Source of the DNA: Candidatus Methanomethylicota archaeon
GTDB lineage: Archaea; Thermoproteota; Methanomethylicia; Culexarchaeales; Culexarchaeaceae
Length of the DNA stretch: 60,077 nucleotides
Direction of reading: 5' to 3'
NCBI GenBank assembly: GCA_020833005.1
Contig: JAJHRD010000007.1
Location: 1-60,077 of the forward strand
Shown here one piece after another: positions 25,098-34,193 of the stretch (its first letter is position 1; the number at the start of each line of letters is the position of its first letter). The translations under genes and the position numbers were made by a program. A model generated the notes under the pieces. That model was not told where the DNA came from. It saw nothing but the letters and a program-made list of their open reading frames with translations, and did no database searches.

Positions 25098-26113
25098 ATT
25101 TGGGTTATCTTGGGAAAGTTCCACCAAGTCTTCTTGAGAAGTATGTTTTTGGTAGGATTGGCGTTATTGATGAGAGGGTTTTGGTTAAGCCATCTATTGG
25201 TGAAGATGCGGCTATAATTGATTTTGGGGATAAGGTTTTGGTGGTTCATTCGGATCCCATTACTGGAGCATCTAAGCATATTGGTTGGCTTTCAATTTGC
25301 GTTAGCACCAATGATGTGGCTGTTAGGGGGGCTATTCCTAAATGGGTTTCCATGGTCATACTTCTACCAGAACAATTCGATGAAAATCTACTTGACTCCA
25401 TAACTAGGGAGATTGATGATGCTGCTAAAAGGCTTGGCGTTATGATTGTGTGTGGTCATACTGAGGTTACCCCTAAACTTGATAGGCCAATACTCATATC
25501 CACAGCTTTTGGTGAAGCTTTAAAGGGGAGGGTTGTGACTACTGGTGGTGCAAAACCTGGTGACCTAATAATTTTGAGTAAGGGTGCATGTATTGAGGGG
25601 ACATTCATATTTGCCAATGAATTCTACGATCTACTCATAGGTAAAGTTTCAAAAGATGTCATTGATAGGGCTTTGAACTACATCCATTTGCTCAGTGTTT
25701 TGAAAGATGCACAGTTGGCTATGAGTGTTGGTGGAGTTAATTCCATGCATGATCCAACGGAGGGAGGGGTTCTTGGTGGTGTTCAAGAGATGGCCCAAGC
25801 CTCCTCTCTAGGCTTCATATTATATGAGGATAAAGTCATAGTTAATGAGGAAACTAAAATTATATGTGAAGCTCTTGATGTGGATCCTTTGAAAACCATA
25901 AGTTCCGGTGCACTTTTAATTTCAGCTAAACCAGATTACGCTGAATCCATTGTTAATGTTTTGATGGATAATGGGATTAAGGCTTCAATTATTGGGAGAT
26001 TTACCTGTAGAGAGTTTGGTTGGAAGCTAGTTAAGGGTGATGGATCTGTTTTGGATGTTTCTGAGCCTGTTGTTGATGAGCTTTGGCGTATTTATGGGAA
26101 GCTTAAATCTTAA
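25094..26113 (+). CDS. AIR-synthase-related protein (HypE/ThiL-like)
   Basis: A 339-residue protein of the PurM/HypE/ThiL superfamily. N-terminal SIGEDAAIIDFGDKVLVVHSDPITG matches the ATP/Mg-binding GDDA-type motif, and CVSTNDVAVRGAIPKW and MHDPTEGGVLGGVQEMA are conserved family blocks. It resembles the archaeal group often labelled hydrogenase maturation factor, but the C-terminal PxxCxxC-like Cys tail of true HypE is absent (it ends in YGKLKS). No hydrogenase genes are near. A kinase-like or cofactor role is possible. TTG 25094 is the start, overlapping the ECF S gene. Confidence 0.82.
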   Translation: MNLGYLGKVPPSLLEKYVFGRIGVIDERVLVKPSIGEDAAIIDFGDKVLVVHSDPITGASKHIGWLSICVSTNDVAVRGAIPKWVSMVILLPEQFDENLLDSITREIDDAAKRLGVMIVCGHTEVTPKLDRPILISTAFGEALKGRVVTTGGAKPGDLIILSKGACIEGTFIFANEFYDLLIGKVSKDVIDRALNYIHLLSVLKDAQLAMSVGGVNSMHDPTEGGVLGGVQEMAQASSLGFILYEDKVIVNEETKIICEALDVDPLKTISSGALLISAKPDYAESIVNVLMDNGIKASIIGRFTCREFGWKLVKGDGSVLDVSEPVVDELWRIYGKLKS

Positions 26114-27042
26114 CTCCTCTTGAAGTATTCAATTAAACTCCTCTGTTTAGGTTTCTCCTTAAGCTTTAACACGTATTTTGCAACATCATCTATTGAGTGA
26201 AACTTCAATTTCAATAATTCCTCAAACCCCCATCCAGTACATTTTATTGTGGCTATTAATGATGCTGTAATTGTTGATTTCGTTACATCTCCAGTGATCT
26301 TGTATGCTGCTAGGAATGCTCCACACCATGTATCCCCAGCTCCAGTTGTATCCATTATCCTTAGGTTCATGCCTGTCAGTGCTGGTATCATTATGCTTTC
26401 CCCATTTATCTTCACTATAGCTCCAAGTGACCCTAAAGTTACCACAAGCATTTTGCATTTCAATAGATTTAATGCTTGGGTTAATGTGTCTGTTCTTGCG
26501 AGGAGTTTTGCCTCAGATTCATTCAAAACCATTATGTCAACTTTCCCCATTATGCTGATTAAATGCTTCCTTTGCTTTCCATCCTTCATATATCCATCCC
26601 AACTATTTACTGATATCATTGATTTTGGGGTATACCTCTTAATCTTGTCAATTATCCTTTCAACTTTGCTTGGAGTCATTGGTGCAATGTGGAATAGGGT
26701 TTTCCTAGTCATCCAGTTTACTGGTATAGTTTCAGCTTTAACATATCTTCCAGCACCTATCCTCGCCTTTACATAATTTGCATTCCATTTCTCATCATAG
26801 TTTATTTCGAAGTATGTTGATGGAACTTTAACCTCCTTTATAACCCTATTACTGAATATTTTCAGTATATCCTTATACTTGTAGTCTCTCCCTATTGCAG
26901 ATATTATCCCAACATCTTCATACAATGTTTTTGCAGCTATAGCTGCATATAGTGCTGCCCCTCCAGGTTGCTCCCTTTCACCATAGATATTCTTCACTTT
27001 ATCCATTGAAACATGTCCAATGAACACTATCCTACTACTCAA
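26110..27042 (-). CDS. PfkB-family carbohydrate/nucleoside kinase
   Basis: A 310-residue ribokinase-fold protein. It has the N-terminal GHVSMDKVKN and QPGGAALYAAIAAKTL blocks and the C-terminal signature DTTGAGDTWCGAFLAAY with the catalytic Asp. PfkB enzymes phosphorylate sugars, nucleosides or HMP; the substrate here is unknown. The gene ends 4 bp inside the convergent AIR-synthase-like gene. Another PfkB protein is encoded at 39033. Confidence 0.88.
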   Translation of the reverse strand: MSSRIVFIGHVSMDKVKNIYGEREQPGGAALYAAIAAKTLYEDVGIISAIGRDYKYKDILKIFSNRVIKEVKVPSTYFEINYDEKWNANYVKARIGAGRYVKAETIPVNWMTRKTLFHIAPMTPSKVERIIDKIKRYTPKSMISVNSWDGYMKDGKQRKHLISIMGKVDIMVLNESEAKLLARTDTLTQALNLLKCKMLVVTLGSLGAIVKINGESIMIPALTGMNLRIMDTTGAGDTWCGAFLAAYKITGDVTKSTITASLIATIKCTGWGFEELLKLKFHSIDDVAKYVLKLKEKPKQRSLIEYFKRS

Positions 27043-27133
27043 ATTTAATGCACCTTTCCCTAAACTACAGTCAATATTATCTATCTATTTCCATGGTTTT
27101 AAAGTGTTTGATTCAATTGTTTACATGGATTTT

Positions 27134-28405
27134 TCATAATACTGCTAGGAATAAGTGTATGTTTTCTGGATCTAAGATTAAAATGCCCTTTGGATACCTC
27201 CTATGAGGCTTCCCAATTTTAACTTCAACTTTAATTCCATTGGCAATGCAATCCATTTCAAATCCATTCCTGAAATAGTAAACTGATCCAAATCTCCTTT
27301 TCAAATGTGATTGAACTATCCACTCATAGAATGCGCTTTCAAGATAATTCTCACCAGTCCATATGCTTAATGTTTTAGCTAGGAATGGATCTTCAAAGAA
27401 GAATTTCCTCTCCTTCCTCCATTTCACTCCATTATCTTTGAAGAGCGCCATGTCTAGGATGAAGAGGTTTTGTAGCATTTCAATGTATTCTTGAACTGTT
27501 TTATATGAAACTCCAACATCTCTACCAATTGTTGAGAAGGAGATTGGTGAGGGGGCTTTCCCCATTATGCTGGCTATTATTGCCTTTGTTAATTCTAATC
27601 TTCTCTCAGCTCTCAATATTTCACTTTCAATGGAATAGATTAACTGCACTTCTGCTGCTGGTATTTCATTTATGGATATTGGGAATCCTCCATGTTTAAT
27701 GTAGTTTTCAAATTCCCCCCTTATCTTATCATTAACTTTCCAGAGACTATTCATGTCCTTCCCAATTTCCCCACAGCTCTCAACGTTAATGCCTCTTATC
27801 TTTAAGAATTCTCTAAATGATAGAGGTGAAACAAAGATGTCCTTTCCATACCCCCTTCTCCCGGGGAAGAGTTCCACTTCACCTTTAAGTTTTATTGATG
27901 AAGAACCACTCACAGTTATGACGTCGTTTTTGAAAAACCCCATATCAATATAGCTTTTAATTATCCTCCACCACCCATTAACTGCTGTTACTTCATCTAG
28001 GAATATGAATGAGCTCTTTACACCTTCACCTTCCCTCATCTTCATGTATTCATCTAGGACTCTCCTCAGACTATCTGCATCAGTTAAAATTGTACAATCA
28101 AAGTAGAATATCCTTTCCGGTTTCCCCTCCCTTAAGAGTTCTCTTATTAAGAGTTTTATTCCTGTGGTTTTACCCACCTGTCTTGGACCTATTATGAAGT
28201 TTAGGGAGTATGGTTGGAGGGATACTTGCTTTATCCATTCTGGAATCCATTTTACCTTCATACCCTCCCATTTCCTTATATCATAATCTTCCTCTCCAAT
28301 CCACCAAGGATTCTGCTTTAAAATTAACTCTTTCATTGTTAGAAGTATAGGTTCTAATTGCTTATAAATATTTAGAATTTTAATTTCTATAAGTTTAAAA
28401 GTCAC
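27134..28405 (-). CDS. Archaeal ATPase with DUF4143 C-terminal domain
   Basis: A 423-residue P-loop ATPase: Walker A GPRQVGKTTG (about residue 72-81), Walker B SFIFLDEVTAVNGWW (about 133-145), sensor-like VSGSSS and the PGRRGYGKD block typical of DUF4143 proteins. A winged-helix region (IGRDVGVSYKTVQEYIEML) follows, and the C-terminus has FEMDCIANGIKVEVKIGK, which resembles a PD-(D/E)XK nuclease core (Asp, then E-V-K). Such proteins are abundant in archaea, usually single genes of unknown role. It is transcribed alone. Confidence 0.85.
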   Translation of the reverse strand: MTFKLIEIKILNIYKQLEPILLTMKELILKQNPWWIGEEDYDIRKWEGMKVKWIPEWIKQVSLQPYSLNFIIGPRQVGKTTGIKLLIRELLREGKPERIFYFDCTILTDADSLRRVLDEYMKMREGEGVKSSFIFLDEVTAVNGWWRIIKSYIDMGFFKNDVITVSGSSSIKLKGEVELFPGRRGYGKDIFVSPLSFREFLKIRGINVESCGEIGKDMNSLWKVNDKIRGEFENYIKHGGFPISINEIPAAEVQLIYSIESEILRAERRLELTKAIIASIMGKAPSPISFSTIGRDVGVSYKTVQEYIEMLQNLFILDMALFKDNGVKWRKERKFFFEDPFLAKTLSIWTGENYLESAFYEWIVQSHLKRRFGSVYYFRNGFEMDCIANGIKVEVKIGKPHRRYPKGILILDPENIHLFLAVL

Positions 28406-28539
28406 TGAATATCCTGCTCTCTAATGGTTTTGAAATTGATGTTCTTTTGGTGGTTTCCTAAACATTTTATGACTAATTGACCCCCCTTAACTAGGAATCC
28501 TTTTATCTTGTTTTGCTATTATTTATTGGATTGGTGTTT

Positions 28540-29826
28540 ATGAGGATTTTATTGTTTGAAGATGAATTTCATAAAATTCTCGATCCACTGGTTTCTATGA
28601 GGGCTGTTGCAGAGTTGAGGCTTGGTTTTCACAGCATTTTTGAAGCTGTTTCAAAATTCTTTAATTCTGAGATTATCCTTTATGTTAGGAGTTATCTTGT
28701 TGATGTTTTGAAGGTTAGGTTTGGTGGTTTGAAGGTTAATTGTATTGATGATTTTGATGATGTTTTAATGGTTAATTCCAGATTGATTCCAAAGGCTGAG
28801 AATTTGAATTTGATATCATCACTTGCTTCTAAGAATGCTTCTTTTATGCTTTTTGATGGTGGTGAGATTGTTGCAGTTAAGGTTCGTGGAAGTCTGCTTG
28901 AAGATATCCTCTCCAAATCCCATGATGGCGTTGTAAGGTCAGATGCTCTTAAAACTCTCCGTGGAGGATGTAGTGTGTATGATGTTGGTGGTATGCTCAT
29001 AAAGAATCTTTGGGATATTATCTTGTTGAATGAAGATCTCATTAAAGAGGGGTTTACGGTGCATGGTGTTAATGGTGAATTGGATGATCATACGATAGTT
29101 TATGGGTCTAAATCGAATTTGTATGTTGGTGAAGGCTCTAGGGTTGAGGGTAACGTTAACATTGACGTTAGAAGTGGACCTGTATATATTGGTCGTAATG
29201 TAAATGTCCTTGGACCCTGCAGAATTGAGGGGCCCTCATATATTGGAGATAACACAATAATATTGTCTGGAGCTAGAATTAGATCTGGGAGCAATATTGG
29301 ATTTAATTGTAGGGTTGGAGGGGAAGTTGAAGCATCAGTATTGCATGGATATGTGAACATGTATCACCCAAGTTTTGTTGGTCACTCATATGTTTGTGAA
29401 TGGGTTAATCTAGCAGCCTTCACGGTTACAAGTGATTTGAAGAATACTTATGGGAATATACGTGTTAAAATTGGGGGTTCAATAGTTGATTCCGGTTTGA
29501 ATAAGCTTGGAAGCTTCATAGGTGATCATGTTAAAACATCAATTAATTGTGGAATATTTGCTGGTAAACGTATAGGCATATTCTCACATCTCTTTGGATA
29601 TGTTTATGAAGATGTCCCTCCATTCACAATATACTCAAAAGCTCTTGTTGGGAAGTCTTACGAGCTTAAATTGGAATCTGCATTGGAAACTATGCGTAGA
29701 GTCTATCTTCGTAGAGGTAGACAATTATCCCCTGAGGAAGTGGAATTGGTTAAATACCTCTTCCAATCATCAGATGATGAGAGGGTTAAGGCTGGCGTAG
29801 TGAAGGGATCCTTAAGCATAATTTAA
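28540..29826 (+). CDS. GlmU-like bifunctional sugar nucleotidyltransferase/acyltransferase
   Basis: A 428-residue protein. The N-terminus, LLFEDEFHKILDPL then MRAVAELRLGFHSIFE, matches the alternative GlmU family best known in Bacteroidetes, in which the usual GG-x-GTR nucleotide loop is replaced by this sequence. From about residue 190 it forms a left-handed beta-helix with hexapeptide repeats (for example YIGRNVNVLGPCRIEGPSYIG and NTIILSGARIRSGSNIG). It is expected to acetylate an amino-sugar 1-phosphate and join it to UTP, supplying UDP-N-acetylhexosamine for glycans. ATG 28540 (MRILLFEDE) is a better start than 28513. Confidence 0.82.
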   Translation: MRILLFEDEFHKILDPLVSMRAVAELRLGFHSIFEAVSKFFNSEIILYVRSYLVDVLKVRFGGLKVNCIDDFDDVLMVNSRLIPKAENLNLISSLASKNASFMLFDGGEIVAVKVRGSLLEDILSKSHDGVVRSDALKTLRGGCSVYDVGGMLIKNLWDIILLNEDLIKEGFTVHGVNGELDDHTIVYGSKSNLYVGEGSRVEGNVNIDVRSGPVYIGRNVNVLGPCRIEGPSYIGDNTIILSGARIRSGSNIGFNCRVGGEVEASVLHGYVNMYHPSFVGHSYVCEWVNLAAFTVTSDLKNTYGNIRVKIGGSIVDSGLNKLGSFIGDHVKTSINCGIFAGKRIGIFSHLFGYVYEDVPPFTIYSKALVGKSYELKLESALETMRRVYLRRGRQLSPEEVELVKYLFQSSDDERVKAGVVKGSLSII

Positions 29827-29880
29827 TACATCAAGTTGCTGGTATGGTATACTATTTATATCTGTTAATCCAATAAGGTT

Positions 29881-30405
29881 TTGGGATCTATTTTGTCAGA
29901 TGAATCTAAGGATAGTGAAACTTCAAAGGTTGATGAAGAGGTTGAGGAGAAGGAGGAGGTTTTATATGAAACTGATGCCACTGAACTTAGCGTTAATGAT
30001 AGGAATTATAGGCGCTTGAGAGCTATAGGGCTACTATCCTTCTACTTTGCATTGGCATTCATATTATTCCTATTCATAGATGTTTTAGCTATGATAGTGG
30101 TCTTTATAGTTATGTGGTTTTCCCCATACCCCTTCATACCAACCTTCGCTGTCTACAAAATAACTGATAGAGCTGTTGTGGATAATAAGGGTAGAAGGCT
30201 TGAGATAACCCCTGAATATAAATTCCAAGTGAACTTAAGGCATAGCTTTGTTAGTTTGAGGAAGGGTAGGAGATCAATCCTATGGCTATACACCAATGAG
30301 CCAAACAAGGTTGTGGAGATTTTAGAGAAGGTTTCCAGCATATGTTATGATAGACTTTTGAAATCTAAAACAGAAGCCCCACAGAAGAGTGAAGGTAAAA
30401 ACTAA
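29881..30405 (+). CDS. Hypothetical protein with two membrane helices
   Basis: I do not recognise this 174-residue protein. It has an acidic, disordered N-terminus (residues 1-40, rich in Glu and Ser), then two hydrophobic segments separated by a short turn (about 53-75 and 77-95), a soluble domain of about 65 residues and a Lys/Glu-rich tail. The topology suggests a soluble C-terminal domain on the same side as the N-terminus, probably cytoplasmic. TTG 29881 or TTG 29893 may be the start. It follows the GlmU-like gene by 54 bp in the same direction. Confidence 0.65.
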   Translation: MGSILSDESKDSETSKVDEEVEEKEEVLYETDATELSVNDRNYRRLRAIGLLSFYFALAFILFLFIDVLAMIVVFIVMWFSPYPFIPTFAVYKITDRAVVDNKGRRLEITPEYKFQVNLRHSFVSLRKGRRSILWLYTNEPNKVVEILEKVSSICYDRLLKSKTEAPQKSEGKN

Positions 30406-30603
30406 AGGCTATTCCCATAAAACTATCTTAGGAACCCCCAACAATTATTTATTTAGTTTTGCCATACTTCGCTTGAATTTTTGTGGTAATTTTATATGGG
30501 ATGAAGGACATTGTTAGGTGCTTTAATACATAAATATTGAACTTCCATGTAATGCTTTCACATTTCATGAAACTTTCAATATTATGTTTTGGTGATGTTA
30601 GCG

Positions 30604-31125
30604 TTATAATGGTTTGGTATTATTTTTGAGTATCCCCCTCTTCTTTAACAATTTTATTATTATGTATCCAGTAATCGATCCTGGTATACTACTTGCCATG
30701 AATGGTATTATGAATGCAATTGCATCCATGGTTTTTCCAAGGGCTATTCCCGCTATTATTGGGCTTATTAATGCTCCGATGAATGTTCCAATGGGTTCTA
30801 ATAGTGCTGCTTCGTCGCGTTTAATAATTTTGTATGCTAATCCAACTACTATAGCTCCGGGAATTCCGCCAGGAAATGCGAATATTGTTCCTGTTCCGAG
30901 AATGTTTCTGGCTATACCTGTTATTGTGGCTGCAATTGCAGCGTATACTGGGCCTACTATTATTCCAGCAATGCCGTTCATCATGTGTTGGAATGGTAGA
31001 ATCTTCATAACTCCCACTGGTATACTGAAATATCCTAAGATTATTGATAGCGCTGATAGTATTGCTGTTAAAACTATGCTTTTCACATTTAATGCCCCCT
31101 TATTCTTTCTCATCATAACCCCCAT
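30604..31125 (-). CDS. thiW: ECF S component ThiW (thiazole/thiamine precursor uptake)
   Basis: A 173-residue membrane protein matching ThiW. It shows FSIPVGVMKILPFQHMMNGIAGIIVGP, IARNILGTGTIFAFPGGIPGAIVVGLAYK and FIGALISPIIAGIALGK, the conserved blocks of the family. ThiW is linked by context in other genomes to uptake of the thiazole part of thiamine through a shared ECF module. The T and A subunits are not in this window. The 100 bp upstream contains no THI-box consensus that I can find. The start could be at either of two ATGs within the first five codons. Confidence 0.82.
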   Translation of the reverse strand: MGVMMRKNKGALNVKSIVLTAILSALSIILGYFSIPVGVMKILPFQHMMNGIAGIIVGPVYAAIAATITGIARNILGTGTIFAFPGGIPGAIVVGLAYKIIKRDEAALLEPIGTFIGALISPIIAGIALGKTMDAIAFIIPFMASSIPGSITGYIIIKLLKKRGILKNNTKPL

Positions 31126-31231
31126 CGGCTAACTGTAATTTGTGTTTATATTTAAACATTATTACTATTGTTATTTTATATGCATACCTATATAGATTCA
31201 ACTAACTCAAAATTATTGTTGGTGGTTGCTC

Positions 31232-31816
31232 ATGTTTGATGTTGCTAATCTTCTTGGTAAGAGGGTTTTAATAGTAGGTGATGTTGGTTCAGGCAAGACA
31301 GTTCTAACGCTTAAAATTGTATATGGATTAATTGATCTTGGTTTTGGTGGGAGTATATCTATTCTTGATTTCGCCCCCAACCTTATGTTGCATTGTGGTA
31401 GGAGGGTTGGTGGAAAGTTTACTGATTACTCTTTTAATCCAAAACTTGTTAGAATGTATATTCCAGTGGAAACTATTCCTCCGAGAATTTTTGGTAAGTG
31501 TAGGGATGAGGTTTTGATGTATGCTAATATGAATAGGGGGAGATGTGGGGATGCTATTAAACTTTTCATTGATGATCCAAGCGATATACTTGTGATAAAT
31601 GATTTAAGTTTGTATTTTCATGTTGGTGATTTGGGTTTAATTGTTGATGCTATGAAATTGTGTAAAACATTTATTGCAAATGCGTATTTTGATGGTTTCA
31701 TTGAAGATAAATTCTCCACGGGTATTTCCATTAATGAACGTGAAGTTACCATGAATTTAATGAAGATTGTGGATATCGTTATTAATTTGAATGTTCAGGG
31801 TGTTCGTGTAATGTAG
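31232..31816 (+). CDS. P-loop ATPase/GTPase-like protein of unknown function
   Basis: A 194-residue protein with a clear Walker A loop, GDVGSGKT, at residues 16-23 and a likely Walker B strand ILVINDLSLYF at about 130. It contains several Cys residues (for example around LHCGRRVG and FGKCRDE). No domain beyond the P-loop fold is recognised. ATG 31232 is preferred to TTG 31226, with GGTGGT upstream. It overlaps the 3' end of the convergent nre gene by 22 bp. Confidence 0.7.
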   Translation: MFDVANLLGKRVLIVGDVGSGKTVLTLKIVYGLIDLGFGGSISILDFAPNLMLHCGRRVGGKFTDYSFNPKLVRMYIPVETIPPRIFGKCRDEVLMYANMNRGRCGDAIKLFIDDPSDILVINDLSLYFHVGDLGLIVDAMKLCKTFIANAYFDGFIEDKFSTGISINEREVTMNLMKIVDIVINLNVQGVRVM

Positions 31817-33168
31817 TCTGTTATCCTCTTCTGTTTGATTATTTCCCTAAGTAGTTTGCTCTCCCTCATCCAATATGTGCTTTTAACCTTCAATCTACTT
31901 GAAGCATAATTTAATGCTTCTTCAAGGGTATTGAATTTTAAAGGCTTATTTCTGTAGGCTTTCCTAACACCCTCCCTAACAACCCAAACTCCCAGTGGGA
32001 GTATGTATTCTGGATATGCTTCTCTAACTATTAGTGTTGCAGCTTGCCTCCCCTCCTTCTCAAGATGTTCTGTTGTGGCTAGTCTTGCTGCATAGTAGCA
32101 TCCTCCAATCTCAGCGTATGTTGTTCTCCCCCAATATGGTTCATAATCTCCACCTATAGCGATCATGCTTTGATCTTGATTCCATGCGGTTCCAGGATAC
32201 CATACCTCGATGAACTCATACTGCCACTTCTCTGGAATCATTATTGCTATAAACCTATTTCCAAGTAGATCTGACTCATACACTCTATACTCATTTATCA
32301 ATGGGTTCCTCTTAACAACTTCATCTCTAAGCCTTCTAGATATTGTGCTATCAACGGCTGTTATACTCCACCTTGTTGGAACCATCCTTCTCTCAATACC
32401 AATTCCAAGTGCTCCTACACTTAGTACCCTCTGCATACTGCTTACTGGTATACTGTTTGTGAATAGTTTCATTAAAGCTTCTGAAGCTTTTAAATCGTAG
32501 TCGTAGTATACTCTTTCAATTATTGGATTAGCCTTCACACTTGATACCAATATTTTGTTTATTGGTGCTGATGGACCCATGGGTTGAACTTCATCATCCA
32601 ATAGTATCCTGCTTCCAGGGGGTTTTGTGAACTCTACTTCTGCATCTACTGGTTTGCTTGATAATGCCATTTCCCTTGTTGCTTCGAGGTTTTTGTTTGA
32701 GTGATCCATCTTCTTAACGTTTACTGGGAATCTCCCCCTAATCAATTGTAGTCTAATGTCAATTATCTCTTCGATGCTCATGTCGATCCATCTTTCTGGG
32801 TGATCGTAGACTTCAGTATCCCCCATTATTGGTGGGATTAGGGGGCCTACTTGAACGTTTGGGTATCCATATCTTCCAACGAATACTGCTGGTGGTGACG
32901 ACCCTTCCAAGCTTTCTCTACGTATATTGTCTCTCACCTTTAGGTATGAGCGTAATTTTAGCATTATTGGGCATAATGGTTTCCCACAGAGGTTGCGGCC
33001 ACCCCTACAGTATATACATAAATTTATGTTTCTACTTCTCACACTTACCTCTTGATTTAGTATGTTTAGGTCTAATGCATCTTCATAATTCTCTATTATG
33101 TGCTCTATCCAAGGTATCTTCCTCTTAACCTTCTTCACAAACCTCTTCTTCTCAGTATCTTCCTTCAT
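31795..33168 (-). CDS. nreA: NreA-type archaeal DNA repair protein with putative PIP motif
   Basis: This 457-residue protein matches the archaeal Nre family. It has an N-terminal zinc finger with Cys 51, 54, 61 and 66 (CIYCRGGRNLCGKPLCPIM), then PPAVFVGRYGYPNVQVGPL and GDTEVYDHPERW. Haloferax NreA acts in repair of mitomycin-type DNA damage and binds PCNA through a C-terminal PIP motif. Here the tail QKRITDYI fits Q-x-x-I-x-x-Y-x closely, 12 residues from the end. It is divergent from a radical SAM gene with spore-photoproduct-lyase similarity, which suggests a shared repair role (inference). Confidence 0.88.
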   Translation of the reverse strand: MKEDTEKKRFVKKVKRKIPWIEHIIENYEDALDLNILNQEVSVRSRNINLCIYCRGGRNLCGKPLCPIMLKLRSYLKVRDNIRRESLEGSSPPAVFVGRYGYPNVQVGPLIPPIMGDTEVYDHPERWIDMSIEEIIDIRLQLIRGRFPVNVKKMDHSNKNLEATREMALSSKPVDAEVEFTKPPGSRILLDDEVQPMGPSAPINKILVSSVKANPIIERVYYDYDLKASEALMKLFTNSIPVSSMQRVLSVGALGIGIERRMVPTRWSITAVDSTISRRLRDEVVKRNPLINEYRVYESDLLGNRFIAIMIPEKWQYEFIEVWYPGTAWNQDQSMIAIGGDYEPYWGRTTYAEIGGCYYAARLATTEHLEKEGRQAATLIVREAYPEYILPLGVWVVREGVRKAYRNKPLKFNTLEEALNYASSRLKVKSTYWMRESKLLREIIKQKRITDYITRTP

Positions 33169-33240
33169 TTCTCAATATCCCAATTTACGATGTCAACATA
33201 AATAAATTTGTCTCCCCAGAATATATGTTTGTGGATTTAG

Positions 33241-34053
33241 TTGAAGATTGGAGAAGTTTATTGTAGAACTGTTTTGAGTAGGAGTTCACTTTATGATATT
33301 GATTACTCGATAAACCCCTATGTTGGCTGTGAACATGCATGTAGGTATTGTTATTCCCCATTTTATGTTGGTCGTAGGTTTAGTGGGTTGAGTTGGGGGG
33401 ATTATGTTTATGTTAAAATTAATGCTCCAAGGATATTGTCTAGGGAATTGAAGCGTAATCCTGTGGGGAGTGTTCTCATTAGTAGTATTACAGATCCATA
33501 TCAGCCTCTTGAGGGGAAGTTTATGGTAACACGTAGATTGCTTGAATTGCTTGTTAAGAGTAGCTTGGAAATCTATATCTTAACCAAGTCTCCACTTGTG
33601 GTTAGGGATTTGGATGTTATATTGAGGCTTAAGAATGCTCATGTTGGTTTCTCATTCACAAATCTAGATGAATCGTTGAGGGTTAAATTTGAGCCTAAAG
33701 CTCCATCAATTACTGATAGACTTCGAGCCTTAAGGGATATATGTACTTCTGGGGTTAAATCTTATGCTTTCATAGCACCTTTCATGCCTATAAATAAGGA
33801 TTTAGCTTACAATTTAATGGATGAACTTTCCTCCATTGGAGTGGATTACGTTGTTGTTGATAAATTTAACATTCATGGAAACCCCCATGAACTCATAAAT
33901 AAATTGTCACCTCTCTTGCATGAAGAATTGATCAAGCAATTTGAGGAAATACTATTACATAATTATAGTTATTTAAGGTTTTACAATTCGTTGAAGGATG
34001 ATTTAACTAGGTATGCTAAGCAAATCAATTTGAACTTATACTTCTCATATTGA
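33241..34053 (+). CDS. Radical SAM protein, spore photoproduct lyase-like
   Basis: A 270-residue radical SAM enzyme. The cluster-binding CEHACRYCY (C-x3-C-x2-C) is near residue 30, in the context INPYVGCEHACRYCYSPFYVGR, followed by SSITDPYQPLEGKFMVTRRLLELL, the typical Rv2578c/SplB-like block. Spore photoproduct lyase repairs thymine adducts, but many homologues have unknown substrates. TTG 33241 is the apparent start. It is divergent from nreA, with 72 bp between the starts. Confidence 0.85.
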   Translation: MKIGEVYCRTVLSRSSLYDIDYSINPYVGCEHACRYCYSPFYVGRRFSGLSWGDYVYVKINAPRILSRELKRNPVGSVLISSITDPYQPLEGKFMVTRRLLELLVKSSLEIYILTKSPLVVRDLDVILRLKNAHVGFSFTNLDESLRVKFEPKAPSITDRLRALRDICTSGVKSYAFIAPFMPINKDLAYNLMDELSSIGVDYVVVDKFNIHGNPHELINKLSPLLHEELIKQFEEILLHNYSYLRFYNSLKDDLTRYAKQINLNLYFSY

Positions 34054-34193
34054 AGTGTTTATACATTGAAAAGGTGTAAAGTTCCATATATTCTACTTTT
34101 GTCCATTTATTGTTTAAATATTCATGGGAAAGTTAATATTCACATATCTAGAATACTCCTTTACATATTGTGGTTATTGGTGGTGACTTCCAA

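Noticed and set aside
25094-26113. Assignment of the AIR-synthase-like gene as hypE
   Set aside because: The C-terminal Cys tail needed for cyanide-ligand synthesis is missing and no other hyp or hydrogenase gene is present in the window.
30614-31132. 172-codon plus-strand frame across thiW
   Set aside because: It is the antisense of thiW. Long hydrophobic genes of this composition often leave an open frame on the opposite strand. The same applies to 15971-16339 opposite dedA.
31126-31225. THI-box (TPP) riboswitch before thiW or the ECF S gene
   Set aside because: I looked for CTGAGA-like and ACCTGA-like core elements upstream of both genes and found none.
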